Shown in pieces: positions 34,764 through 46,727 of a stretch of 64,000 nucleotides of DNA (position 1 is its first letter; every line of letters starts with the position of its first letter). A program made the translations under genes and the position numbers. The notes under the pieces were generated by a model. That model was not told the origin of the DNA, searched no databases, and saw only the letters and a program-made list of their open reading frames with translations. The stretch comes from PKWO01 sp036561005 (GTDB lineage Bacteria > Pseudomonadota > Gammaproteobacteria > Burkholderiales > Burkholderiaceae_D): contig DATBQE010000083.1 of assembly GCA_036561005.1 (NCBI GenBank), forward strand, positions 1-64,000, written 5' to 3'.

Positions 34764-37700
34764 TCAGGCAGCCTGGGCGTCGGACGCAAAACTTGCGGCC
34801 GATTCCATATCGACCGCGACGATGCGCGATACGCCCTGCTCCTGCATGGTGACGCCGATCAGTTGCTGCGCCATTTCCATCGCGATTTTATTGTGCGAGA
34901 TGAACAGGAATTGTGTGTTCGACGACATGCGCTTGACCATATTGCAAAAACGCTCGGTGTTGGCATCGTCAAGCGGCGCATCCACTTCGTCGAGCAGGCA
35001 GAACGGCGCCGGATTCAACTGGAACATCGAGAACACCAGTGCGGTGGCGGTCAGTGCCTTCTCGCCGCCCGAGAGCAGATGAATGGTGGCGTTCTTCTTG
35101 CCCGGCGGCTGGGCCATGACTTGCACACCCGAGTCGAGGATTTCCTCACCGGTCATGGTCAGGCGCGCATTGCCGCCGCCGAACAGTATCGGGAACAATT
35201 CGCCGAAATGGTGGTTGACCTTGTCGAAGGTGTCCTGCAGCAGGTCGCGTGTTTCCTTGTCGATCTTATGGATGGCGTCCTGCAGGGTGTTGATCGCCTC
35301 GGTCAGGTCGGCATTTTGCGCGTCGAGGAAATTCTTGCGCTCGGAGGCCTGCGCCAGTTCGTCGAGCGCCGCCAGATTGACAGCGCCAAGGGCGGCAATG
35401 GCATTGGTCAGGCGCGTCACTTCGCCCTGCAGATAGGAGGGGCGCATGTCGTCGTTCAGCTTCTCTGCGAGCGCGGCTTCGTCAGCCTGCGCTTCGATCA
35501 GTTGCTGCGCATATTGTTCCTGGTTCAGGCGCGCCGCCTGTTCCTTCAACTGCAATTCCATGATGCGGTCGCGTTGTGGCTGCAGGCTGCGTTCGAGCTG
35601 CATGCGGGACTCTTCATGCTGGCGCAATTTCTGCGTCAGTTGGTCGAGTTCGTGGCGCGCATCGGCCAGCGCGCGCTCCTGATCGCTGCGTTTTTCCAGC
35701 AAAGACTGCAAACCTGCCTGCGCGGTCTGGTCGTCCAGGCTTTCCAGTTCCAGATGGCCTTGCTGCATGTTGGCGAACAATTGTGCGGCCTGCTCCAGCG
35801 CCGTGGAGATGCTGCGTTTCAATTCGTCGATTTTGCTGCGATGCGACTTTTCGGCAAACTGCGCCTCCTGTGCCAGCCGCTCCAGTTCACGCAGGCGCTG
35901 CCGCGCATCGTTGAGTTGCTGCTCTTTGGTCAGGTAGTCGGTCTGGCCTTCTTCGTGCTTCTCCTGAATCTCGGCCAGTTCGATGTCGAGCTGTTCGAAC
36001 TTCGCCTCGGACTCCAGTTTGACTTGCTGCTGCTCCGATTCCTGCATGGCGATTTCGGCCAAATCGGCTTCAATCTGCGTGCTGCGCTGGTTGAATCGCT
36101 CCAGCACTTCGGACTGCTTCATGACTTCGATCTGCAGGCTGTGCACGGTTTGCGTCAGCAAGGTGTCGCGCTGGCGGTATTCCTGCAGGCGTTGCGTCAA
36201 TTGCGCTAGGACCGATTCTGCGCGCGCAGAACGCGTGCGGGCTTCGTCGGCCAGCATGTGCTGGGCGCGCAGCTGCTTGGTGATATTTTCAATTTCCTGC
36301 TGGCGTGCCAGCATGCCGTCTTGCTCCGAGTCCGATGCATAGAAGCGCACGCTGGATTTGCCAATGGCATGGCCTTGGCGCGTGACGAAGCTGGCACCAG
36401 GCGGCAGCTTGGCACGGTCGACGAAGGCGGCATTGGTGTCTTCCGCCACGAAGATGTCACGTAGCCAATCCTGCATCAGCGCGCGCAGGCCGGGGTCGTT
36501 CAGTTGCAGCAAATTGATGAATGGCTTCAAACCGTCCGGCGCATCGACAGCAGGCAAAACCGCAGCGGCGTTAGGAGAATACAGCGCCAGCTTGGCCGGC
36601 GGCGCGTCGCCGAAGAAGGCCTTGGCCCAGTCGAGGTTGGACATTTCCAGCGCGGCGGTGCGCTCGCGCAAGATTGCTTCGAGGGCAGTTTCCCAACCGG
36701 CATCGATGTGCAGCTTTTGCCACAGACGCGGCAAGCCGTTCAATTCGTGCTTTTCCAGCCAAGGCTGGACCTTGCCCTGCGACTGCACGCTTTCCTGCAA
36801 TTGCTTGAGCGCATGCAGGCGTGCTTCGAGTTGGGCATTGGCGGCGGTTTCGGTGTTGACTTGCTGCTGCGCCTGGCGCCGCTCTTCTTCCACCTGCGGT
36901 TGCTGCTCCTGCGCTTCTTCAAGCTGCGCCTTCGATTCCTCCAGCGCCTGCTGTTTTTCTTCCAGCTGCAGCTTGAGGTTTTCCAGATGCGTGGCGTCGG
37001 GTACATTCAAGCCGCTTTTTTCCTGCAGCAGACGCTCGCGCCGCACCGCCAAACCGGACAGTACGTTGCCGGCATTGCGCTGGTGCGCCGATTCGAGCTC
37101 GATCTGCTGTTGCACCTGCATGATCTTGCCGCGCGATTCGGTCGTCTTCAACTGGGCTTCGCGCCATGCCTGTTCCAGCGCCGGCAGCGCATCGTTTTGC
37201 TGCTGTGCGATTTCCTGCGATTGCTCGACGCGCATGGCGTGTTCTTCAAGATGCATCTCGGCCTCGGCCAAGTCGTCCTGGAATTGCTGGCCCTGACGCT
37301 GCCATTGGTCACGTTGCGCAGTCAGCGAATTCAATTGCGATTGCAGGCGGTTGCGCGATTCGATGACGAATTTGATCTGCGCTTCGAGGCTGCCGATTTC
37401 GGAGTTGGTTTGGTACAAATGGCCCTGCGCCTGATGCATGCGGTCGCCCGCGCCATAATGCGCCTGACGCATGTGCTCGAGTTCGGTTTCGACATGGCGC
37501 AGCTTGGCGTTCTGCTCTTCCAGATCGGTATTGGCCTTGTCGATATCGCGCAGGACTTTCTCTTGCTCGCCCTTGGCTTCATTCTTGCGCAGCAACCAGA
37601 GCAGCTTCTGCTTTTCCGTCTGATCGCCCTGCAGCTCGTGAAAGCGTTTGGCAACGGCAGCCTGGGCCTCGAGCTTTTCCAGGTTGGCATTGAGTTCGCG

Positions 37701-38294
37701 CAGGATGTCGTCGACCCGCTGCAAGTTCTCACGCGTGTCGTGCAGGCGATTTTCCGTTTCGCGCCGTCTTTCCTTGTACTTCGACACGCCGGCCGCCTCT
37801 TCGAGGAAGATGCGCAGTTCTTCGGGGCGCGCTTCGATAATGCGCGAGATCATGCCCTGGCCGATAATGGCATAGGCACGCGGCCCGAGGCCGGTGCCGA
37901 GGAAGATGTCCTGAATGTCGCGCCGGCGCACTGCCTGGTTGTTGATGTAGTAAGTGGACGTACCGTCGCGCGTCAGGGTGCGCTTGACGGCGATCTCGGC
38001 ATATTGGCTCCACTGGCCTGAGGCTTTACCGTCGGCATTGTCGAACACCAGCTCGACAGACGAACGGCCAGCCGGCTTGCGGCTGGTGGTGCCGTTGAAA
38101 ATGACGTCCTGCATCGACTCGCCGCGCAGTTCGGATGCCTTGGATTCACCCAGGACCCAGCGCACGGCATCGATGATGTTGGATTTGCCGCAGCCATTGG
38201 GACCCACCACGCCGACCAATTGGCCCGGCACCTGGAAATTCGTCGGATCGACAAAAGATTTGAATCCCGACAATTTAATCGAAGTTAGACGCAC
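34764..38294 (-). CDS. smc: Chromosome segregation protein SMC
   Basis: SMC dimers load onto and compact the chromosome. The 1176-residue protein has the N-terminal ATPase half with Walker A GPNGCGKSNIIDAVRW, a long coiled coil (about 170-500), a hinge domain (about 510-660, LIAIA-type core seen as GWETALEAILRERTAALEM), the returning coiled coil, and the C-terminal half with LLSGGEKALTATAL and Walker B FCLLDEVDAPLDDAN. Length and motifs are normal. Plus-strand open frames across this region are antisense shadows caused by GC-rich codon use. Confidence 0.97.
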   Translation of the reverse strand: MRLTSIKLSGFKSFVDPTNFQVPGQLVGVVGPNGCGKSNIIDAVRWVLGESKASELRGESMQDVIFNGTTSRKPAGRSSVELVFDNADGKASGQWSQYAEIAVKRTLTRDGTSTYYINNQAVRRRDIQDIFLGTGLGPRAYAIIGQGMISRIIEARPEELRIFLEEAAGVSKYKERRRETENRLHDTRENLQRVDDILRELNANLEKLEAQAAVAKRFHELQGDQTEKQKLLWLLRKNEAKGEQEKVLRDIDKANTDLEEQNAKLRHVETELEHMRQAHYGAGDRMHQAQGHLYQTNSEIGSLEAQIKFVIESRNRLQSQLNSLTAQRDQWQRQGQQFQDDLAEAEMHLEEHAMRVEQSQEIAQQQNDALPALEQAWREAQLKTTESRGKIMQVQQQIELESAHQRNAGNVLSGLAVRRERLLQEKSGLNVPDATHLENLKLQLEEKQQALEESKAQLEEAQEQQPQVEEERRQAQQQVNTETAANAQLEARLHALKQLQESVQSQGKVQPWLEKHELNGLPRLWQKLHIDAGWETALEAILRERTAALEMSNLDWAKAFFGDAPPAKLALYSPNAAAVLPAVDAPDGLKPFINLLQLNDPGLRALMQDWLRDIFVAEDTNAAFVDRAKLPPGASFVTRQGHAIGKSSVRFYASDSEQDGMLARQQEIENITKQLRAQHMLADEARTRSARAESVLAQLTQRLQEYRQRDTLLTQTVHSLQIEVMKQSEVLERFNQRSTQIEADLAEIAMQESEQQQVKLESEAKFEQLDIELAEIQEKHEEGQTDYLTKEQQLNDARQRLRELERLAQEAQFAEKSHRSKIDELKRSISTALEQAAQLFANMQQGHLELESLDDQTAQAGLQSLLEKRSDQERALADARHELDQLTQKLRQHEESRMQLERSLQPQRDRIMELQLKEQAARLNQEQYAQQLIEAQADEAALAEKLNDDMRPSYLQGEVTRLTNAIAALGAVNLAALDELAQASERKNFLDAQNADLTEAINTLQDAIHKIDKETRDLLQDTFDKVNHHFGELFPILFGGGNARLTMTGEEILDSGVQVMAQPPGKKNATIHLLSGGEKALTATALVFSMFQLNPAPFCLLDEVDAPLDDANTERFCNMVKRMSSNTQFLFISHNKIAMEMAQQLIGVTMQEQGVSRIVAVDMESAASFASDAQAA

Positions 38295-38454
38295 GTTATC
38301 AACTCTTAGCGCAAGCTGGCAAAAAAATGAACGAACAGCTGAAGGCTGGAACTAGCCTTAGGCAGCTTCGCAAAAGGGCTTTATCATAACACCTCGCCTA
38401 GCGTATTTATCAATTTCCGGGGGCAATTGCCGGTCGGAAAATCGTTGCCCACTG

Positions 38455-38460
38455 TATAAT
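38455..38460 (+). promoter_or_regulatory. -10 element upstream of dapC
   Basis: A perfect TATAAT lies 44 bases before the GTG start of dapC, in the 209-base region divergent from smc. No good -35 is seen at 16-18 bases. Confidence 0.45.
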
Positions 38461-38503
38461 CATGGTCGACCTTCCCACCTGAACACACCTGCGCCGAGTT
38501 GTC

Positions 38504-39715
38504 GTGAATCCCCATCTTGCCAAGTTGCACCCCTATCCGTTCGAAAAATTGCGCCAACTGTTTGCCGGCGCAACACCCAACGCTACATTTTCGCCCATCA
38601 GTCTGGGTATAGGCGAGCCGAAGCACCCGACGCCGCAATTCATCCGCCAGGCCTTGAGCGACAATCTCGACGGCCTGGCCAGCTATCCCAGCACGCTGGG
38701 GAGCGAAGCATTGCGCCGTGCCATAGCAGGCTGGCTGGAACGGCGCTATGCCCTGCCACCTGTCAATGCCGCGACGCAAATCTTGCCAGTAAGCGGCTCG
38801 CGCGAGGCGCTATTTTCCTTCGCCCAGACCGTGATTGCACCGGCCGCGCCCGGCCAGCCGCCGGCGCTGGTGATGAGCCCTAACCCGTTTTACCAAATTT
38901 ATGAAGGTGCTGCCTATCTGGCAGGCGCTGAACCCTATTTCGTGAATTCGGACCCCGCGCGCAATTTCGCACCGAATTACGGTGCCGTACCGGCTGAAAT
39001 CTGGCAGCGCGTGCAGTTGCTCTACCTGTGCTCGCCGGGCAACCCGACCGGCGCAGTGCTGACCCTGGCGGACTGGGAAGAACTTTTCGCCCTTTCGGAC
39101 CGCTACGGCTTCGTGATTGCCGCCGACGAGTGCTATTCCGAGATCTATTTCAAAGCCGAGGCGCCACTGGGAGCGCTGGAAGCCGCACATCAACTCGGGC
39201 GCGCCGATTTTCGTCGGCTGATGGTCTTTTCCAGCCTTTCCAAGCGCTCCAATGTGCCGGGCATGCGCTCCGGCTTCGTGGCCGGCGATGCCGAATTGAT
39301 CAAAAATTTCCTCCTCTATCGTACCTACCATGGCAGCGCGATGAGTCCGGCCGTCCAGGCCGCTTCGGCTGTGGCCTGGAACGACGAAGTGCATGTCCAG
39401 GAAAACCGCACCAAATATATCGAAAAATTCAGGCAAGTGACGCCCTTGATGCAGCAGGTTTTCGACGTGGAGCTGCCGGACGCCGGATTTTACCTGTGGG
39501 CCAAGATCCCCGACCGATTCGCAATCTCGGACGTGGAATACGCCAAACGCCTGTATGCCGAATATAATGTCACTGTATTGCCCGGTAGTTACCTCGCGCG
39601 CGACGCACATGGCGACAATCCGGGGCGCAACCGCGTACGCATGGCCCTGGTTGCGGAATTGGATGAGTGCCTTGAAGCAACCCGGCGCATCGTCGAATTC
39701 GGCGGCAAGTTGTAG
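38504..39715 (+). CDS. dapC: N-succinyldiaminopimelate aminotransferase
   Basis: DapC transaminates N-succinyl-2-amino-6-ketopimelate in lysine/diaminopimelate synthesis. The 403-residue fold-type I PLP enzyme begins at GTG 38504 (NPHLAKLHPYPFEKLRQLF after the initiator). It shows the substrate motif ISLGIGEPKHPTPQF, LLYLCSPGNPTGAV, IAADECYSEIYF and the PLP lysine in VFSSLSKRSNVPGMRSGF. The downstream dapD and dapE support this assignment over other aminotransferases. Confidence 0.92.
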   Translation: MNPHLAKLHPYPFEKLRQLFAGATPNATFSPISLGIGEPKHPTPQFIRQALSDNLDGLASYPSTLGSEALRRAIAGWLERRYALPPVNAATQILPVSGSREALFSFAQTVIAPAAPGQPPALVMSPNPFYQIYEGAAYLAGAEPYFVNSDPARNFAPNYGAVPAEIWQRVQLLYLCSPGNPTGAVLTLADWEELFALSDRYGFVIAADECYSEIYFKAEAPLGALEAAHQLGRADFRRLMVFSSLSKRSNVPGMRSGFVAGDAELIKNFLLYRTYHGSAMSPAVQAASAVAWNDEVHVQENRTKYIEKFRQVTPLMQQVFDVELPDAGFYLWAKIPDRFAISDVEYAKRLYAEYNVTVLPGSYLARDAHGDNPGRNRVRMALVAELDECLEATRRIVEFGGKL

Positions 39716-39793
39716 TTCCGGTACGGTTTCGACAGTTCTCGTGCCGTACATGTACCGATATCTTTCCCATTTACTTTCTTTAAGATCGCCAAG

Positions 39794-40639
39794 ATGACCC
39801 AAGGATTGCAACAAACCATTGAACAGGCATGGGAAAACCGTGCCGAATTTTCGCCCAAGTCCGCTCCGGCCGACGTGCGCGAGGCCGTTGCCCACGTGTT
39901 GGAGCAGCTCGACAAGGGCAGCCTGCGCGTGGCGCAAAAGGACAGCGGCGCCTGGGTAGTCAATCAATGGGTCAAAAAAGCGGTATTGCTGTCGTTCCGC
40001 CTGGAAGACAATGTCGTCATGGCGGCCGGCGCAAGCGGACAGGGCGGCGCGAATTCGATGCAGTTCTATGACAAGGTGCCGACCAAATTCTCCAACTACA
40101 CGGCAGAAGACTTCGTTGCCGGCGGCTTTCGTGTGGTGCCACCTGCCGTGGCTCGCCGAGGCAGCTTCATCGGCAAGAACGTGGTGATGATGCCGTCGTT
40201 TGTCAATATCGGCGCCTATGTCGACGAAGGTACGATGGTCGACGCCTGGGCCACAGTCGGCTCCTGCGCACAGATCGGCAAAAACGTTCACCTTTCCGGC
40301 GGCGTCGGCATTGGCGGCGTGCTCGAGCCGATGCAAGCCAATCCGACCATCATCGAAGACAATTGCTTCATCGGCGCGCGCTCCGAGATCGTCGAAGGCG
40401 TCATCGTCGAGGAAAACTCCGTGATTTCGATGGGCGTCTATATCGGGCAATCGACCAAGATTTATGACCGGACAACCGGCGAAGTGACTTACGGCAGAAT
40501 CCCGGCCGGTTCGGTCGTGGTGTCGGGCAACCTGCCTTCGCCTGACGGCAAGTACAGTCTGTACTGCGCGGTGATCGTCAAAAAAGTTGATGCCAAGACC
40601 AGGGCCAAGACAGGCATCAATGAATTGCTGCGCGACTGA
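39794..40639 (+). CDS. dapD: Tetrahydrodipicolinate N-succinyltransferase
   Basis: DapD succinylates tetrahydrodipicolinate, the substrate step before DapC. The 281-residue protein has an N-terminal helical domain (TIEQAWENRAEFSPKSAPAD), a left-handed beta-helix with hexapeptide repeats (RGSFIGKNVVMMPSFVNIGA, EGTMVDAWATVGSCAQIGK), and the C-terminal region YCAVIVKKVDAKTR. Length equals the family norm. It follows dapC by 78 bases. Confidence 0.97.
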   Translation: MTQGLQQTIEQAWENRAEFSPKSAPADVREAVAHVLEQLDKGSLRVAQKDSGAWVVNQWVKKAVLLSFRLEDNVVMAAGASGQGGANSMQFYDKVPTKFSNYTAEDFVAGGFRVVPPAVARRGSFIGKNVVMMPSFVNIGAYVDEGTMVDAWATVGSCAQIGKNVHLSGGVGIGGVLEPMQANPTIIEDNCFIGARSEIVEGVIVEENSVISMGVYIGQSTKIYDRTTGEVTYGRIPAGSVVVSGNLPSPDGKYSLYCAVIVKKVDAKTRAKTGINELLRD

Positions 40640-40692
40640 GCAAGGCCGGGACTTCTGAGCTAAACGCTGGTCGATTTTTTTAGGGGAATACC

Positions 40693-41829
40693 ATGGCAAT
40701 GGATCGTTTGTTTGCGCTGATGAAGGAAAAGGAAGCATCCGACATATTCATGGCGGTCAATTCCCCGATACAGATCAAGATATCGGGCCAAATGGTGCCG
40801 ATCAACCAGCAAAAGATGGATAACACCACCATCCTGGGTCTGCTGGCAGAGGTGGTCCCTACCGACAAGCTGGCCGATCTCGATCGCGACAACGAGCTCA
40901 ACATGGGGATACCGGTGGCTGGAATAGGCAGTTTCCGTCTATCGGCGTTCCGCCAGCGCGGCAGCATTTCCGCCGTGCTGCGCTATATTCCCTATCAGAT
41001 TCCGCCGCTCAATACCCTGCACGTGCCCGAAATACTCGGCGAATTGATCCTGGAAAAGCGCGGCCTGCTGCTGGTGGTTGGTGCAACCGGCTCAGGCAAA
41101 TCGACCACGATAGCCGCGATGCTCGACCATCGCAATGAAACCAAGGCCGGCCACATCCTGACCATCGAAGACCCGATCGAATTCCTGTTCCGTAACAAGA
41201 AGTCCATCGTCAATCAGCGTGAAGTCGGCACCGACGCGCGCAGTCTGGAAGTGGCGCTGAAGAACGCCCTGCGCCAGGCGCCTGATTGCATCCTGATCGG
41301 CGAAATCCGCGACAAGGACACGATGTCGGCGGCGCTGGCGTATGCGCAATCGGGCCATCTCGTGGTTGCCACGCTTCACGCCAACAACAGCTACCAGGCG
41401 CTGACGCGTATCATCAACTTCTTCCCCATCGAGACGCGCCAGTCGCTGCTGCCCGACATCGCCGGCTCGCTCAAGGCCATCATTTCGCAACGCCTGATTC
41501 CATCCATCGATGGCGGACGCCGGCCGGCAGTCGAAGTCATGCTCAACACACGCCATGTATCGGAATTGATTGAGGCTGGAGAAATCGGCCAGATCAAGGA
41601 GGGTATCGAAAAGAGCATGTCGCCAGGTTCGCAAACCTTCGAACAGGCACTGCTGCAATTGATTCGCGAAGGCGTCTGCACCCAGGAAGATGCGCTGGCC
41701 TATGCCGATTCGGCATCGAACCTGTACTGGCTGATCAACAATTCCAAGGATGGCAAGGCGCCGGAACCGGAGCCGGAACCGCCGAAGGAAGAAGTGGCCA
41801 CCTTCACCGAATTCACCCTGAACATTTAG
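40693..41829 (+). CDS. pilU: PilT/PilU-type twitching-motility ATPase
   Basis: The 378-residue protein is a type II/IV secretion ATPase: Walker A GATGSGKSTTIAAML near residue 135, Asp box (TIEDPIEFLF), Walker B DCILIGEIRD, and His box ATLHANNSYQAL. The acidic/proline C-terminal extension (PEPEPEPPKEE) and overall length favour PilU, the accessory retraction ATPase, over PilT. It sits alone inside a lysine-synthesis gene block with no pilT next to it, which is unusual for pilU. A Shine-Dalgarno AGGGG precedes ATG 40693. Confidence 0.85.
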   Translation: MAMDRLFALMKEKEASDIFMAVNSPIQIKISGQMVPINQQKMDNTTILGLLAEVVPTDKLADLDRDNELNMGIPVAGIGSFRLSAFRQRGSISAVLRYIPYQIPPLNTLHVPEILGELILEKRGLLLVVGATGSGKSTTIAAMLDHRNETKAGHILTIEDPIEFLFRNKKSIVNQREVGTDARSLEVALKNALRQAPDCILIGEIRDKDTMSAALAYAQSGHLVVATLHANNSYQALTRIINFFPIETRQSLLPDIAGSLKAIISQRLIPSIDGGRRPAVEVMLNTRHVSELIEAGEIGQIKEGIEKSMSPGSQTFEQALLQLIREGVCTQEDALAYADSASNLYWLINNSKDGKAPEPEPEPPKEEVATFTEFTLNI

Positions 41830-41847
41830 AAAGCGCATCACGCGGCA

Positions 41848-42201
41848 ATGGCAATTACCCTGTACGGCATCCCCAACTGCGATACGGTCAAGAAGGCCCG
41901 CAGTTGGCTGGAGGCGCATGAACGCGCCCACCACTTCCACGACTTCAAGAAAGCTGGCCTCGAGCGCAAGGTAATTGAAGCTTGGCTCAAGCACGTCGAC
42001 TGGGAGATTCTGGTCAATCGCAAAGGCACCACCTGGCGCGCATTGCCTGACGAGCGCAAGGCGGCAATCGTCGACGCAGCGTCGGCCACAACGCTGATGC
42101 TGGAAACGCCGAGTGTTATCAAGCGCCCTGTCATGGTGACGGCAACCAGCGTGCACGTCGGGTTTTCCCCCGCCGCCTACAGCGAGATCGATCCAAAATG
42201 A
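41848..42201 (+). CDS. yffB: ArsC/Spx-family thioredoxin-fold reductase (YffB type)
   Basis: The 117-residue protein has the ArsC-like fold with the single active-site Cys in YGIPNCDTVKKAR, KAGLERKVIEAWLKHVDWE, and the cis-Pro region SVIKRPVMV. In E. coli the related yffB is also directly upstream of dapE. These proteins are thought to act on glutathione-linked disulfides; arsenate reduction is not established for YffB. Ten bases separate it from dapE. Confidence 0.85.
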   Translation: MAITLYGIPNCDTVKKARSWLEAHERAHHFHDFKKAGLERKVIEAWLKHVDWEILVNRKGTTWRALPDERKAAIVDAASATTLMLETPSVIKRPVMVTATSVHVGFSPAAYSEIDPK

Positions 42202-42211
42202 GTAAACCGCA

Positions 42212-43339
42212 ATGAGTAAGACCCTGGCCCTGACCGAAAAACTGATTGCCCTCTCCTCGGTCACGCCGAACGACAACGGCTGCCAGCAACACCTGATCGA
42301 ATTGCTCTCTCCCCTCGGCTTTGCTTGCGAAGCGATTGAATCGGGCGGCGTGACCAATCTGTGGGCGCGGCGCGGTAGCGCGCCACCGCTGGTCGTGTTT
42401 GCCGGCCACACCGACGTGGTTCCGACCGGGCCGCTCGAACAATGGCACTCGCACCCATTCGAGCCGACCCATCGCGATGGCAAGCTTTACGGACGTGGCG
42501 CGGCCGACATGAAGACGTCGATTGCGGCCATGGTGGTCGCGGTGGAGGAATTCACGGCAGCGCATCCGCAACACAACGGCTCTATCGGCTTCCTGATTAC
42601 CAGCGACGAAGAAGGCCCGGCAACCGACGGCACAGTCGTCGTATGCCGCCATCTGCAGGAGCGCGGCGAAAAGCTCGACTACTGCATCGTCGGCGAACCG
42701 ACCTCGGCCCATGAACTGGGCGACATGATGAAAAACGGCCGGCGCGGCAGCATGTCCGGCAGGCTGGTCGTCAAGGGCATACAGGGTCATATTGCCTACC
42801 CGCAATTGGCCAGGAATCCGGTGCACAGCTTTGCGCCGGCGCTGGCCGAGCTGGTTGTCGAGCATTGGGACGAAGGCAACGAATACTACCTGCCGACTTC
42901 GTGGCAGATTTCGAACATGCATTCGGGCACCGGTGCGTCGAACGTGATTCCCGGCGAAGCTGTGGTTGATTTCAATTTCCGTTTCTCGACTGCGAGCACG
43001 GCAGAAGGCTTGCAGCAGCGCGTGCATGCCATTCTGGACAAGCACGGGCTCGAATACCAGTTGACCTGGACGATCAGCGGCTATCCATTCCTCACGCCGC
43101 GCGGTGAATTGAGCGATGCGTTGCAGCATGCGATCAAGGACGAGACGGGGCTGGACGCCGAGCTGTCGACCACCGGCGGCACCTCCGACGGGCGATTTAT
43201 CGCACGCATCTGCCCGCAAGTCATTGAATTCGGCCCGCCCAACGGCAGCATCCACAAGATAGACGAGCACATCGAGCTGCGCTTCATCGACCCGCTCAAG
43301 AACATCTATCGCCGTACGCTCGAAAATCTGCTGGCCTGA
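42212..43339 (+). CDS. dapE: Succinyl-diaminopimelate desuccinylase
   Basis: DapE hydrolyses N-succinyl-LL-diaminopimelate to LL-DAP and succinate. The 375-residue di-zinc M20 peptidase-family enzyme has FAGHTDVVPTGP, YGRGAADMKTSIAAM, ITSDEEGPATDGT with the catalytic Glu, and the C-terminal metal His in PPNGSIHKIDEHIEL. Full length and in frame after yffB. Confidence 0.96.
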   Translation: MSKTLALTEKLIALSSVTPNDNGCQQHLIELLSPLGFACEAIESGGVTNLWARRGSAPPLVVFAGHTDVVPTGPLEQWHSHPFEPTHRDGKLYGRGAADMKTSIAAMVVAVEEFTAAHPQHNGSIGFLITSDEEGPATDGTVVVCRHLQERGEKLDYCIVGEPTSAHELGDMMKNGRRGSMSGRLVVKGIQGHIAYPQLARNPVHSFAPALAELVVEHWDEGNEYYLPTSWQISNMHSGTGASNVIPGEAVVDFNFRFSTASTAEGLQQRVHAILDKHGLEYQLTWTISGYPFLTPRGELSDALQHAIKDETGLDAELSTTGGTSDGRFIARICPQVIEFGPPNGSIHKIDEHIELRFIDPLKNIYRRTLENLLA

Positions 43340-43363
43340 GGGCCGGCTACACCACTTACTATT

Positions 43364-44272
43364 ATGGCCGCCTTCATGCCGCATACTACTCTCACCACGC
43401 TGCGCGACTTTCTGCGCTATGCCGTCAGCCGTTTCAATGCGGCCAAGCTGTTCTTCGGCCACGGCACCAATAACGCCCTCGACGAAGCCGCCTATCTGCT
43501 GCTGCACACGCTGCACCTGCCGCTCGACCAGCTTGAACCTTTTCTTGATGCCCGTTTGCTCGATTACGAAATCGACGCCCTGCTCAAGGTGATCGAACAA
43601 CGCACCGAAGAACGCATCCCGGCGGCCTACATCACCAAGGAAGCCTGGCTCGGCAGCTACCGCTTTTATGTCGACGAACGCGTGATCGTGCCGCGCTCGT
43701 TCATTGCAGAACTGATCCCGGAGCATTTCGCGCCGTGGATCAGCGAGCCGGACGAAGTGAGCGCCATTCTCGACCTGTGCACAGGGTCCGGCTGCCTGCC
43801 CATTTTGTTGGCAGATGCGTTCCCGAGCGCTGCGGTTGATGCCGTCGACATCTCCACCGATGCCCTCGCCGTGGCGCGTCGCAACGTTGACGACTACGGT
43901 CTGCAGGACCGCATCACCCTGATCGAATCAGACCTGTACAATGCGGTTCCGCAGCAGCGCTACGACATCATCGTCAGCAATCCGCCGTACGTGAACAGCC
44001 AGTCGATGAGCCGCTTGCCCGAGGAATACAAGCGCGAACCGCAACTGGCACTGGCCGGCGGTGAAGACGGCATGGACCTGGTGCGTAGAATCGTGGCAGG
44101 CGCTGCGCAACGGCTGACCGAAAACGGCATTCTGCTGGTCGAAGTGGGACATGAACGCGCCTACGCAGAAGCGGCCTTCCCCAATCTGGAGCTGACTTGG
44201 GTCACGACCAGTGCCGGCGATGACATGGTGTTTCTGGTCACCGCCGAGCAGCTGGCGCAAGCCGGCTTTTAG
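43364..44272 (+). CDS. prmB: Ribosomal protein L3 glutamine methyltransferase
   Basis: PrmB methylates a glutamine of 50S protein L3. The 302-residue protein has the N-terminal helical domain of PrmB/PrmC (FLRYAVSRFNAAKLFFGHGT), a SAM-binding motif ILDLCTGSGCLPILLA and the catalytic IIVSNPPYVNSQSM. The FFGHGT stretch and C-terminal length fit PrmB rather than PrmC. Either Met1 or Met5 could start. It follows dapE by 24 bases, as in several betaproteobacteria. Confidence 0.92.
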   Translation: MAAFMPHTTLTTLRDFLRYAVSRFNAAKLFFGHGTNNALDEAAYLLLHTLHLPLDQLEPFLDARLLDYEIDALLKVIEQRTEERIPAAYITKEAWLGSYRFYVDERVIVPRSFIAELIPEHFAPWISEPDEVSAILDLCTGSGCLPILLADAFPSAAVDAVDISTDALAVARRNVDDYGLQDRITLIESDLYNAVPQQRYDIIVSNPPYVNSQSMSRLPEEYKREPQLALAGGEDGMDLVRRIVAGAAQRLTENGILLVEVGHERAYAEAAFPNLELTWVTTSAGDDMVFLVTAEQLAQAGF

Positions 44273-44371
44273 CACGACACCGGCAATCCTGAAAAATGCG
44301 ATCCGGGTATTGCATACCTGGGTGGCAGTGCATCCATTTGAATATTCAAGCAGCAACGTTTAAAGAACTCC

Positions 44372-46375
<2,004 letters not shown>

Positions 46376-46727
46376 AATCCCGGGTCATCAATCGTGCAAC
46401 ATGCGCCACGGCTTCGCCCGGAAGCAGGTGGCGTGCTCGGCAAGGCAATACCATGCAAGATTCGATTATCATTAAGATCATTATCTTGCATGGCAACTAA
46501 TAAAAATGCCCCAAAAGACTTGCCAAAACTCACTATTTTGTGCTTGGCAATTGACGTCTTGTAATAATCCGTCATAAACTTGCCTTACGCTATGTTTCCA
46601 AGTTTCAACTGGCGCAGTTTGCCGTTAGTCAACGGAGTGATAAATATCAATTAAACAACGATATTATTGTAACAATAAGACCAATTTAGTTGTGTGCCGG
46701 TAAATCTATCGATACACTAAGATTCAA
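46376..46727. other. AT-rich intergenic region
   Basis: This 352-base stretch is markedly AT-richer than its surroundings, contains no supported gene and holds a near-perfect operator-like palindrome at 46664-46678. A weak TTGTGT-N17-TACACT pair ends about 20 bases before the next ATG. No terminator for the ABC-F gene is obvious. Confidence 0.5.
46664..46678. promoter_or_regulatory. Operator-like palindrome TTATTGT-A-ACAATAA
   Basis: Seven bases are perfectly mirrored around one central base, 50 bases upstream of the hypothetical gene at 46728. The size and symmetry fit a dimeric repressor or activator site; no regulator gene is adjacent. Confidence 0.4.

Noticed and set aside
34299..36209. 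A 636-codon plus-strand open frame opposite smc
   Set aside because: It is the antisense of the SMC coiled-coil region; the long run without stops comes from GC-rich codon use. The smc frame has all family motifs.
38810..40738. A 642-codon minus-strand open frame opposite dapC and dapD
   Set aside because: Antisense to two clearly identified enzymes; no domain, start signal or promoter of its own.
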